A program made the translations under genes and the position numbers. Source: Ciona intestinalis (taxonomy: Eukaryota; Chordata; Ascidiacea; Phlebobranchia; Cionidae). From it: a DNA stretch of 64,000 bases. The notes beneath the pieces were generated by a model. It made no database searches. It worked only from the letters and a program-made list of their open reading frames with translations, and was not told the origin of the DNA. Location: contig NC_020175.2 in assembly GCF_000224145.3 (NCBI RefSeq), positions 4,511,800 through 4,575,799 of the forward strand, written 5' to 3'. Below are positions 50,101 through 60,200 of the stretch, in pieces; the first letter of the stretch is position 1; each line of letters starts with the position of its first letter.

Positions 50101-51991
50101 TGAGTTCGGCGTGTTAACTAACCAAACACAAGGCTGTGGTGTGGATGTTTGCCCCGGAAGGTGGGGAGACTGGGCTAGCTGGCCAGATTGTCCAGCGTCG
50201 TGCGGTCAAGGGCAAAGGAGGAGAGAAAGGCAATGCGTAGGTGGTGTAGTCTGGTGGACCAGGATGTACAGACGTCGTCGATGGCGATCTGGATTTCAGA
50301 TCGAGTCATGTCAAGCGATCTNNNNNNNNNNNNNNNNNNNNNNNNNNNNNNNNNNNNNNNNNNNNNNNNNNNNNNNNNNNNNNNNNNNNNNNNNNNNNNN
50401 NNNNNNNNNNNNNNNNNNNNNNNNNNNNNNNNNNNNNNNNNNNNNNGTTTGGGGTCCTTTCGTTGCAATTGGTACGTGCTCTGCTACTTGTGGAAACGGT
50501 ACAATCACTTCAAATCGCGTTTGCAACGGTGGTGATATCGGTGGTCCTGGTTGCGAAGGAGGGGAAGTGAAAGTTGATCCGTGTAATTTGGGCGAATGCG
50601 TCGTTGCGTGGCAACCTTGGGGACCATGGGGTGAATGTAATGTCACATGCGGTGGTGGTGTAAAGGTTCGAACCAGGTTTGTGGAATTTGCCGGTTTTTA
50701 TCTTCACATAGATTATCACAAGTTTGTCTGGCACGTTTTACTGTAAATTGTTGTAGCTGGTTTAACTAAACAATGTGAACTGTAAAGATAAGTGATCTAT
50801 TATCTTATGACGCATTGCTTGGGTAGTTGAGTTTAAGGCTTTACTCTTCGAGGCTTGGAACTAACGATTGTATAGATGATAAAGTTGTAATTTGTTTAAT
50901 AACTTATTTAATTTAAAAAGAATATTTTTCTTTTAGATTGTGTGACAATGGTATGCCTGGTGATGTTGGTTGCGAAGGTTTAACAATTAATGAGAATACA
51001 TGTAATCTTGCATCTTGTGCTCAGCAAGGTAAGACTATCTTAAACAATGATGTAATATGTAAGTCATGCGGAATAACGTTAAATAAATTAACTAATTTGC
51101 CAGCGGAGTATAGAAAAAAAAAATTGTTTTTCTACGGTTGAAACTTCCTACAGTTTATCACGAGAATAACTCGTATGAGCTATAATAACGTATAATTACA
51201 TTAAACAGAACACCATTGTTATAACGGCTATCGCTGCTCCGCCACGCCGGCGTACAAAAGTTACATTCATTCATAATTATAAACTCCTTTCTGACTTGTT
51301 TCTACAGACCGTTGCTCGGGTTTGGTGAATCTTCACGTCCCGAATATGCATCAACCGCACTGCCTTTCCATCATTACCTGGTGTACGTCATACACGACTT
51401 ATATGAACCTTTACTGCAGACGTGCATGCTGCGAGTATTTGAACGCATTCCCAATAACCCTACCAGGTAAACAGATAACATAACGTTGATTTTCTTTTCT
51501 TCGATTACGCACGTGTTATAACGACTGTCGTTGCCCCGGTACGCAGCTTTAAAAACGTCGCATTTTGTTTAACAGCCACGCTTTTTAACTGCCTCTTTTT
51601 CCACAAGTTTTATCCATAGCGTGTTTTATAACCATATGACCATTATATTGTTGTTTTGCTGTTGAATCTCCTCTTTTATTTATAATATGATTTTCGTTAT
51701 CTTTTAGGGACTCTATCTTTTTCAAGAGATTGGTCTTTTTTTAAATTTTCTATCCTTTTCGGAGAGAACTATAAGCTATGTAATCTTACGTATATTTCTA
51801 TTTTCATTAATAATATATTTTTTTCTTTAGCTTGTGAAGATAATGTCCTGTACGCGGAAACGTATTGTGCGCAACAGACGGCTTATTGCACTCAATCGAA
51901 TCTGGGCTTGGTCGCTTCTGCGCCATACGTTTCGTTCGTGCGTGCGAACTGTGCAAAGACATGTAGATTCTGCCGACCAGCAATAGTTTAA
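38134..51991 (+). CDS. Secreted ShKT-EGF-trypsin-TSR array protein, first tandem copy
   Basis: At least 31 exons join in phase to about 1,500 visible residues. The start is a 14-base coding exon (38134-38147, MLSI plus a split Arg) joined to 38511-38566, giving a signal peptide ([20 protein letters not shown], cleavage near VEA-Q). The domains in order are ShKT, EGF, cbEGF-like, a trypsin-like protease with complete catalytic triad, 13 TSRs, ShKT, at least five TSRs, then two ShKT-like domains and TAA at 51989-51991. Block coordinates are given in separate entries. Trypsin-fold enzymes cut after basic residues; TSRs bind matrix, glycosaminoglycans and complement-type partners; ShKT domains occur in toxins and as modules on secreted enzymes. 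A secreted protease tethered by a long adhesive tail is the natural inference; its substrate is unknown. I know no standard family with this order (ADAMTS proteases are metalloproteases). Part of one TSR is lost in the N gap at 50322-50446, where the frame is also disturbed. Exon 12's left edge is uncertain (43185 or 43194). Confidence 0.85.
39083..39281 (+). mobile_element. MITE, full-length copy in intron 3 of gene 1
   Basis: Left end agaaggttggggaagatggg, right end cccatcttcccccaccctac; interior aaaccgtatcctcacgactc and gatccggatatttggatatc. One of the best-preserved copies. Confidence 0.75.
39531..39731 (+). mobile_element. MITE, second full-length copy in the same intron
   Basis: Left end attaggatgggggaagatgg, right end cgtcttcccccaccctacaa, same orientation as the copy at 39083 and about 250 bases after it. 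It is followed by a short AT run (atatatatat). Confidence 0.75.
40618..42947 (+). other. Gene 1: trypsin-like serine protease domain
   Basis: Six exons: 40618-40703, 40959-41044, 41276-41378, 41522-41693, 41987-42145 and 42753-42947. The activation site is R-IVGG ([10 protein letters not shown]). The catalytic residues are all present: His in LTAAHCF, Asp in YNDIALLRV, Ser in GDSGGPLVC. The residue six before the serine is Asp (RDACQGDSGGP), which predicts cleavage after Arg/Lys. A cysteine precedes the domain (STCGRD), as in two-chain proteases where the cleaved chains stay disulphide-linked. Confidence 0.93.
49111..49227 (+). other. Gene 1: internal ShKT-like domain within the TSR array
   Basis: A phase 1-1 exon encodes a ShKT-like unit ([29 protein letters not shown]) between TSR 13 and TSR 14. 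Its C-x-D start and C-P-x-A-C-x-F-C end fit the family. Confidence 0.75.
49310..49453 (+). mobile_element. MITE, 5'-truncated copy
   Basis: Keeps the interior (agaccgttgtgaattctata, gctcaggatattcggatatt) and the right end (gtgtcccatcttacctcaca) but lacks the left terminal repeat. Intronic, in gene 1. Confidence 0.6.
49790..49985 (+). repeat. SINE-like dispersed repeat, copy 4
   Basis: Contains caaagttacatacgacgtaa, a gtgtaggcgggcaccgcg block and ttttacgcggtgataaatac in the shared order; it ends just before the exon at 49998. Confidence 0.45.
50322..50446. other. Assembly gap of 125 Ns inside a TSR exon
   Basis: The gap interrupts the exon that begins at 49998; coding sequence resumes at 50447 ([16 protein letters not shown]). 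Just before the gap (about 50240-50300) the expected TSR residues SGGPGCTD appear in another frame from the flanking CVGG and ESC parts, so at least two single-base errors are likely in this low-quality end. Confidence 0.85.
51170..51580 (+). repeat. SINE-like dispersed repeat fragments
   Basis: Two fragments flank the exon at 51308-51466: 51205-51275 (aacagaacaccattgttata, then acggctatcgctgctccgcc and gttacattcattcat) and about 51510-51580 (cgtgttataacgactgtcgt, tgccccggtacgcag). Confidence 0.5.
51308..51991 (+). other. Gene 1: two C-terminal ShKT-like domains
   Basis: Exon 51308-51466 encodes RCSGL...HCLSIITWC...YCRRACC, a divergent ShKT with a terminal cysteine pair. Exon 51831-51991 encodes CEDN...YCAQ...YCTQ...NCAKTCRFC and the stop. 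Codon use is more GC-rich than in the TSR exons before it. Confidence 0.7.
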
Positions 51992-52076
51992 ACAGTGTTG
52001 CCAAGTATAATTTCTTTCTTTTTGACTAGTGTTCCCACAGCATGTAGCACAACACATATTTTGCAATTTTCTTGTC

Positions 52077-52082
52077 AATAAA
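52077..52082 (+). terminator. Polyadenylation signal of gene 1
   Basis: AATAAA (gtcaataaagttttc) 86 bases after the TAA at 51989-51991, followed by a T/GT-rich stretch (gtagttgttttatttgt). Confidence 0.75.
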
Positions 52083-54251
52083 GTTTTCTATAGCACCAAA
52101 TGTAGTTGTTTTATTTGTATTTTCTCACAGCACAGTTTTACAACTCATAAAACGAAACCTGGTTAGTACGTGTTTGCATGCGAGTTGTCACTATCAACTA
52201 AAGTCACGAAAAGTGTATCAATCAACGAAAACATTGAACATTTTAATACGCAGCCATATATAGCCAATGGAGACAAGGCCAATATTTTTTTCTATGCAAT
52301 TTTATCGCTCGACCTTCTAATTTTAAAACCTCATTAAGATTGCGTATCCTAAATCGTAAAAACGCAAAAACCCGTTCTTAGGGAAACTACGTCAGAATAT
52401 ATGACTCGCGGCACAGACGCTATTAGGAACAAACGATCAACGTCATAATTTAATTAATTTTCCCAAACATTATGAACTTTTACTAATTAGAATCAAATGA
52501 TTGCGCCGAATTTGATAACAGTCTATCGGTCAAGCTGACAAGGGTTACTAATGTATCCGTATGATGTCTGCCAATATAGAACAGCTTTCGGTCCAAATTT
52601 AGCGTCCGACTTATCACGAGGTATAATAGGAAATGGTTGCAAGAAACTGTTTTCCTGTGTAGTGTGATTTGATCGAGTAGTTTGGGGAGAAAGTATAACT
52701 TCGCAGTGACCACATGACGCGTCACTCATCCGCTGCGTCATATGTTTAGCGTGTGTTACGTCATAATTGGTTGGGTAACAAAGACGGGGAATCGGCGGTA
52801 AATGGTTCACTGCTAAATAGACAAGACGAGATGCAGTTCATCTATAGTGTACGTATTTGAAAAAGATGGATTACCGTTAAGTTTGTTTAACTTTTATAAG
52901 TTACTTCTAACATAAAATAATTCTGTTTCTTCGAATATCAGTAACGAATATCAGATTAATAATTATACAACAAAGAGAAAGGGAATAAACAGAAAACGGC
53001 AGTCGTTATACACACGCTCCGAGTAGAACACTATACTTAAGTAAATGTTTCAAATAAAAGCGCAGCTGTTAAACCCGAACAAACCATTTGACATTTATAT
53101 GGTGATGATTCTAGCTACATGTAATGAATGTAAGGCGCTGCTAAAGGAGTTATATTTTTAATTCGATTGACAACACAAGCTTTGATATATATGTCTAAAC
53201 AACGCTTTGGGAAACTGTGTGTTAAACAAAACACAGCGTGTGCTTACTGCAATAAGACCTATAGTGTGGGAATATGTAAACTTGTTTCCTCTGATATCAA
53301 AACTTTAATTTTATTATGTCGCTAATTGTTTAACAGCACAATTAATAATTTGGCAAATTTTCGGAAGTTTTAATTTAGGAAAATTGAGTTCTTAATAATA
53401 TGACGTAACTATACGTGATGACGTATTGAGTGGTATTTAATTTTCTAAATAATAATTATAATAGTGATTATCCTTGTATAACCTAAACAACTTAATTTCG
53501 TGTTAATTATATGAAACTTAATGCTTTTTAAAATCAGATAATCGAGACTTCGGTGTCATCGCGACTATTTATAGTCATCTCATAAACAACTTTTATGGGA
53601 ATTCCTGTTTTCGCCGCGTGCCGAAATTATTACAGAATAATCATCAGCAAAAATACGTCAAGCGTCGGAAAACTATATAGTGACGTCACAGAGTGTTCGT
53701 GGTCCTACCGCGTGCGATCGCTGCTCTGACGTCATAATAACAGAACAATCGCCCCCGGGCTTTAGTTTTAATAGAATCCCCCCAATTTTAAAAGTCTCAG
53801 TCGTGGCTAACGCGCAAATGCATTGATGATATTCCAAAGCGAAGTACTGCAGATTTATAAAAATATACAGATAGGGAATAAAATTAAACTGCGAGTTAAA
53901 AACGTGAAAAAAATAAGAAATAAGAAAATGTATTTTTATGTTAGAATGATGCATTTATAATCCTCGCAGCTTATAATGGTATTTGTATATCGGTAAAAGG
54001 GCATGGAGAATGTAAAGGTTATCGGTGCCTGATTTGTGCACGCTTGTTTAGCTTGTTTTGTTCACAGTTTTCAGTGTTTTAATTTTACCTATATCGAAAT
54101 CAAAACAAAACTGCCGACCCGTCTAATTAGAAGTATTTTCATTAAATTTGAAATTCTTTTGATATGAATGTTTTGTTTTGATTTAGGTTCAACTTTCACA
54201 GGTGAATATAATCAAAGTTAGTCTTGTGAGATTTAAATCAAAATAAAAAAA
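52083..54251. other. Spacer between the tandem protease/TSR genes
   Basis: About 2.2 kb without a supported gene. It holds CRE sites (53401-53734) and the 5' UTR of the second gene. Minus-strand open frames at 52483-52810 and 53673-53954 have no domain support. Confidence 0.5.
53401..53734 (+). promoter_or_regulatory. CRE/ATF sites upstream of the second protease/TSR gene
   Basis: TGACGTAA (53401-53408), TGACGTAT (53419-53426), TGACGTCA (53681-53688) and TGACGTCA (53727-53734) lie about 520-850 bases before the ATG at 54252. The first gene of the pair has similar sites in front of it. Confidence 0.4.
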
Positions 54252-57200
54252 ATGGTTTTGCACAGCAGTTGGTAAGTATCGAATTTTCTCTATACTTTAA
54301 TTACTTTCTTGTTCAAATTTTACCAACGGTTGTTTTCATGCTTTGGCCGCATTTACCTCTTTACATATGGAAGGGTGGGGAAAGACGGGACATGTTTAGC
54401 ACATGATATCCAAATATCCTGATTGTGTTTTAAATAATTAAACAGTAAAGTTGCTTAACTTATGTTATATAATATATAAGGGGAAAATACTAACTTACAA
54501 AACTATTTATTATATAGTAGGGTGGGGTAAAATGGGACATCTTTTCCTTACATTTTCTCATTCTATTTAGTAGTAAACAAAGAACAATAAAATAATTATA
54601 AAACTGTATTCGCACGACTTCCATAGACCGTTGTTAAATACATTGAATTAGTTACTGATGCGGTCACCTCCAAGTCGCCGTTCGACGAACCAAATAATTA
54701 AACTGGCAAATTAATTTGTTTGCCTATTTAGACCACGTTTTGTCCTCCGGCTTTTTGACTACAAGCATGGAAACATATAGGAAAAGAAAATACTCTCATT
54801 TCATCAGATGCATATATTAAACATCCGTCCTTCAAGAGTATAAATAACTACGCAATATCACGTATCTTAAATGTAGTTATCTTGCCACACATTATTATCA
54901 CGTTCATATTGTCTTTTAAATTATATGTCATTGCTAAAAATACAAAACATCATTTTATTTTTAGGCTGCTGCTGATATTCTGTGCTGCACTAATTCCTAA
55001 TGTGTCCCATGGCCAGAGTAGCGTTTGTTCCAGTGAGTAAAACTAACCATTAAAAAATAAAATTTCCGAGTAGATATATATGCAACTTATAGCTATGCCA
55101 ATTTTGTTTTTCTTACTTTAAAGGCAAGTTTTAAATGGTATCCTTATTTTACTTACAGCCAGCTTGGGTTGCGTGGATTGCTTTTCTTGGTGCCAAGCAA
55201 ACGCAGCATCTTGTACAACGTCACCGGCACTCATGGGAAGTTACTGCAAGAAAACTTGCAACCTCTGCGCATCAAATAGCCCAGGTGAAAATAGGCTTAT
55301 TTTCTTACGCTGATGTTCCTCTGATTATTTTCATAGTGTATTTATACACGATCACTGAAAATCATGACTTACTGAGAATATATATGATTAGACCATTATA
55401 CATGCATAATATATTAGCTATGAGACTTATATTAGAAACATGCTTAATTTAAACTAATTGCTAAATTATTAAAACTTGAAATTATTAGGATTATTACGTT
55501 TAAGCAACAAATGAAGGTTGTTTTCTAACAATTTTAAACATTATACAAACTGCATCAACCGCTTTGAGGCCTTTATCTTTAACAAAATCAACACCATAAC
55601 TGACATAGTTTTTGCATAAATATTTATCTCTTGGCATTTATATGCAGCTTGTATAGCGAAAGGATGCAACCACCGCTGCATAGAAAGAACCGGATCGGAA
55701 CCGGTTTGCGCCTGTTTTGAAGGTTTTCGCCTGGAAGCAAATGGTAGAACATGTGTAGGTAAGACAATGTTAATTGAAATAGGTCTCATATTGTACAATT
55801 CACAAACCTGAATAATAGGCCCAATATGGGGTATAGAATGGAATATCGTTAGCACATGATATTCCATATTTCCCGGTCGTGTTTTTAGCAATCAAAACGC
55901 TGTTTTAAATTCGCGAGGGTTATATATAAATCAAGACTGGTTTAAACGGCTTTGATTTAAAAAAAACACATTTTTTTATAGTATAGTAAGTTTTCAACAT
56001 TTTTTTATAGTATAGTAGGATGGGAGAATACGTGAAAATAGAATAGAAACGTGTCCCATCATTTCCCACCCTACTATATAGAGTCTAGTCGTATAAATTC
56101 GGTATTCAAAGGAACAATGGAAGTTTGGTTTATGTACACATATGTTCACTTTTCTAAAGCTATTTTTCTATAGATATTGATGAATGTGCTGAGAATAGCA
56201 CTTTGTGTTCGGATCCAAATTTGCCGAATTGCAACAACACTCTGGGTCATTACGTTTGTACCGCATGTGGATCTACACCGAACAGACATGCTTACTACGA
56301 GAGGAATGAATGCTGCAAGATGTCCGGTGGTAAGAACGCTAACTAGATTTAGATGTGGTTAAAATATTACAGCGAGCTTTGACTAACATGTCACCCGTTA
56401 CATTCATTCGTAGTGACTCGTAAGCTGGCACAGGGTGTGTGAAACAGAGCATCAGTATTTATATATCAGTAAAAAAAATCCATTTTGTAATCACCCACAA
56501 AGTTGGATACGTGGTAATTCGTAAGCGTAAGCCTGTGTTATAAAGACTGTCCTTGTCCCGCCAAATGCCAGGTTAAATAGATATAGCATTTATTCATTTA
56601 CTCAATGTATAGTATTAAATGGCACATAGGGTACAGTCAGGTATATTTATTTATAGCTACGGCTGTATATTTACTAAAGACAGCTGGCAATGACGAAAAC
56701 TGTAGCACCGTAAGTCTTATAAGTTATAGTCCAGTGGTACCCTGCCACTGTTCATCTTGCCCCGAGTCGCTGTCCCATACAGACAATTATATAGAAAATA
56801 TTTGAGACAATATGTATTTACCGCGTCTTTTTGTGCCTCTTGTGAATAGATTTTTCATGTTCCAGGCACTTGTGGAAAAAGTTCAACCAACGGTGGTCGA
56901 ATAGTTGGTGGAAAACGTGGTCGTATTGCCAGGTGGCCCTGGATGGTTAGTTTGTTCCTTTACTCTGTAAAGTGTAAAGAAAATTGCTAACCACTGTCCT
57001 ACGGGGTGGAACATAGGCATTACCTGTGTATACCCCATTGTATGTACCCACCAATACAAAACGTGCCATTCACAGGATACTTAACGTGTTAAACATGCAC
57101 GCCTGCATGCTTCGTTTGCAAAGATAAAGCAGTGTTGAGTTATTTGTTAGCCTCCACAATTTACCCTTTTTTATTATTTTCAGGCGTATATTGTAATTGG

Positions 57201-60200
57201 AAGAAACCTTTGCGGAGGAACTCTTTTATCGTCCGGTTGGGTGTTGACAGCAGCCCATTGCTTTGCGTAAGTTGAAAGTTTTACTGTTATGCTGTGCATT
57301 AGAAATTAAAGTATCTTCGGTAGGCGTTCAGGTTACTGTCAACAAAAAACAGTTTATACGAAACATTGTTATTTACGTTAACGCGAGGACCGTTAGCTGT
57401 TTAGATCCATAGCCGGGGCTGTTCGTTCAATAGCTCGCTTTGCTTGTTTCGCGACATAATTAGGCGTCATGTATACCTCTTAAAGGTCATACATGTATTC
57501 GTTATAGAAAACACGAATGAGTTCTGTATTGTACGGGTCCCAATAAATTGTTTAAAAAGAACAAACACAAAATTTAGTTATGTTAAATTTAATAAATGTA
57601 TATAACACATGCTAGTTTGAAAATTTCATTTACCGCTTTTCTTTTATCTTCAGATCTATAAGAAACAACAACCCCAGCACCATTAACGTCATATTGGGTG
57701 TTGTTGATACAATTGATTCAGGAAACATACATGAACAATCTTTTTCTGTTACAAGAGTAAGTTTTGAAATAATTTTTCATATTTTTTCACAACCAATATC
57801 TTAACCACTGAACTAAACAATAGTAAATATTTTTTTGTAGTGTTTAAAAATGTTTAGATCGAACTATTAGCATTTATTTCACAGGATTAAATTATAAATG
57901 TTTTTAATTGATCCTATTACTTTATTTAATAGTACCCAACTTAAAAATAAACTTTTTTTTCAGCTTATAATTCATCCAGACTACAATTTCCCAAATAACG
58001 ACCTTGCATTGCTACAACTGGATCGCGATGCTCTGATTGATGCAGCTTTTGTGAAACCTGTCTGTCTTCCAAATGGAGAGGAACCACCCGAAGGGGAGAA
58101 ATGCTGGGCAACTGGATATGGAACAATAGGTCAATACATTTAAATGCTATGAAAAAACTTTGGTAATAGGTTATTTATGTTTTTTTGAACGGTATTTTGA
58201 ACGGTAGGTAAAATGGGTCCCATTTAAGTAGAGCAATCCTTATTTTGATATGCAGGTTATTTTTGCATAAAATGGATTTGGAATTCTCTGAGTAAATAAA
58301 GTGGTATTCATTTTAAATTAAACAAAATTTTCAGCTTTTGGAGGAGTGGCGGCTAAATCACTTCAAGAAGTTGATTTACCAATCGCTGACTTAGCGCACT
58401 GTGAGCGAATTTATTCCAATCTTACAAATCGAGTCAACAGAACAACGATGTTGTGTGCTGGATATATCACTGGTCAAAAGGATACATGTCAAGGTAATGG
58501 GGTTTAAACTAATATTCTGCTTCTGCACAGCATGCACTGGTAAATACATAAACAAATGAATGTCACTTATTTTATTTAACATGGCAGAGCAAAGTCAGAT
58601 TTTTGAGTTTTAACACGGGTTAATGTTTGAATAATTCATTATTGACATTAATTTTAAACAAAATTACTGCTACCTAATACAATATTGTTTAACTCCTTTT
58701 TAGGGGATTCTGGTGGCCCGCTTGTGTGCCAACGATGCAAAAACTGTGACTGGTACTTGGCTGGTACAACATCTTTCGGAAGAGGATGTGCAAGACCTGG
58801 CTTCTTTGGAGTTTACACAAAAGTTTCATTCTTTGAGCAGTGGATTTCATCTTACACCAATATTGCTATTAATCCGGGGCAATGTGTCAAACCATGTAAG
58901 ACCTATTTTGTGTCTTTTTTATTTACCCCAAAATATTATATAACAGTTTATCTCATTGCCTTGATTTTTAATACTGCTTTTGTTATTGATAATGAGCTCT
59001 AAGAATTACCTGGTGACATTCTCTGGGATACTGAACTGGAAATTTCTAACTTACGGCTTGCGCAGTAAATGGTTTTGTTGTCTTTTCATTTTAAATATTT
59101 TTTAACCTCTGTATATTCTGTCTTTTCATTTTAAATATTTTTTAACCTCTCTACCGTAATTGTGCAAACAAAAGTTATTATTACTAATTATTATAATTAA
59201 AAAAAAAAATTTTTAGCGTGGACCACATGGGGTTCATGGACACCGTGCGCGTCATGCTCAGGGTCGTCATCTCGGATCAGATTTTGCGCAAATGGTTCAC
59301 CAGGTGATCCTGGATGCGATGGGTTGCAAGAAGAATTTCGACAATGTTCTACCGTCTGTAGTAAGTGTATTACTAGTTACATTTCATAAACTCTAATTTA
59401 TATGGGTGAGATCATTCTTGAAGAATTAGCCTATTATTCCAACATCCATTTTATAAATACCTTATATAACATATTGATGATTGAGCAGAAGAAGTTGCAT
59501 GACAATGGCTTTATGTAACACCATTTTACAATGCCTGATCTTTATAATGTCCAGGTTATTTTTAATTTTCCACTGCTTCATTTTTATAATACCTAGGCTA
59601 TTTTTTAACTAAACTTATCCCCCAGCACAACCAACTTGGGCTGAATACGGAGAATGGGGTTCATGCTCAGTGACCTGCGGTGACGGGTCAAGGTCCAGAA
59701 GTCGAATCTGTAGGAACGGAAACATTGGTGACCCTGGGTGTCCTACTGGTGGTGAAACTGCAACAGAGGTACATAAACTTCAGCAAGATTAATCTAAAAA
59801 CGCTTTATATTACAGAAAAAATACAGTATGTTAAGACTGCAGCTTTATAAAAATTATTCAACAATTTTCTTTAAAAAAATGTGTTTTAGTCAAAAATGTT
59901 AACAGACAGCTTTGTATATTTTCAACTTTGCAGATTGTGCGGATCTTTTTTTCTTTAATACCTTTAACAATCAAATAATAGTTTAAATTGCTATTGTGAC
60001 TATCATTTTGCCATCACATGAGGATAGATAATTTACATTTATTATTTTGATTTCTTTTAGGCATGCACAACTGGAGTCCGTTGCCCAACCTGGTCAGCTT
60101 GGTCTGACTATGGAGTTTGTTCAGTCACATGTGGAGGTGGAACTCAAGAGTCAACTCGAACTTGTAACAACTACGGTCAAACTGGAGTCACTTGTGATGG

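Larger units (their letters stand above)
43194..51028 (+). other. Gene 1: array of at least 18 thrombospondin type-1 repeats
   Basis: Exons: 43194-43349, 43568-43701, 43937-44069, 44316-44510, 44801-44934, 45300-45480, 45785-45915, 46099-46279, 46683-46813, 47030-47207, 47520-47660, 47846-47934, 48263-48365, 48666-48785, (ShKT 49111-49227), 49539-49685, 49998-50321, gap, 50447-50676 and 50937-51028. Each repeat has the W-x-x-W-x-x-C, C-x-x-G and R-x-R-x-C landmarks, for example [10 protein letters not shown] and [12 protein letters not shown]. WxxW motifs are sites of tryptophan C-mannosylation, and CSxTCG-type motifs are sites of O-fucosylation in this family. Many repeats are split by a phase-0 intron before their last cysteine pair. 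Confidence 0.9.
55159..56329 (+). other. Gene 2: ShKT, EGF and cbEGF-like exons
   Basis: Exon 55159-55284: ShKT ([19 protein letters not shown]). Exon 55648-55758: EGF ([27 protein letters not shown]). Exon 56174-56329: DIDEC calcium-binding EGF start, then NECC before the protease. All are phase 1-1, as in gene 1. Confidence 0.85.

Noticed and set aside
50015..50746. 243-codon frame read straight through the N gap as one exon
   Set aside because: The run of X residues has no evidence, and the frame after 50676 passes a splice donor into intron sequence; the supported exon pieces are 49998-50321 and 50447-50676.
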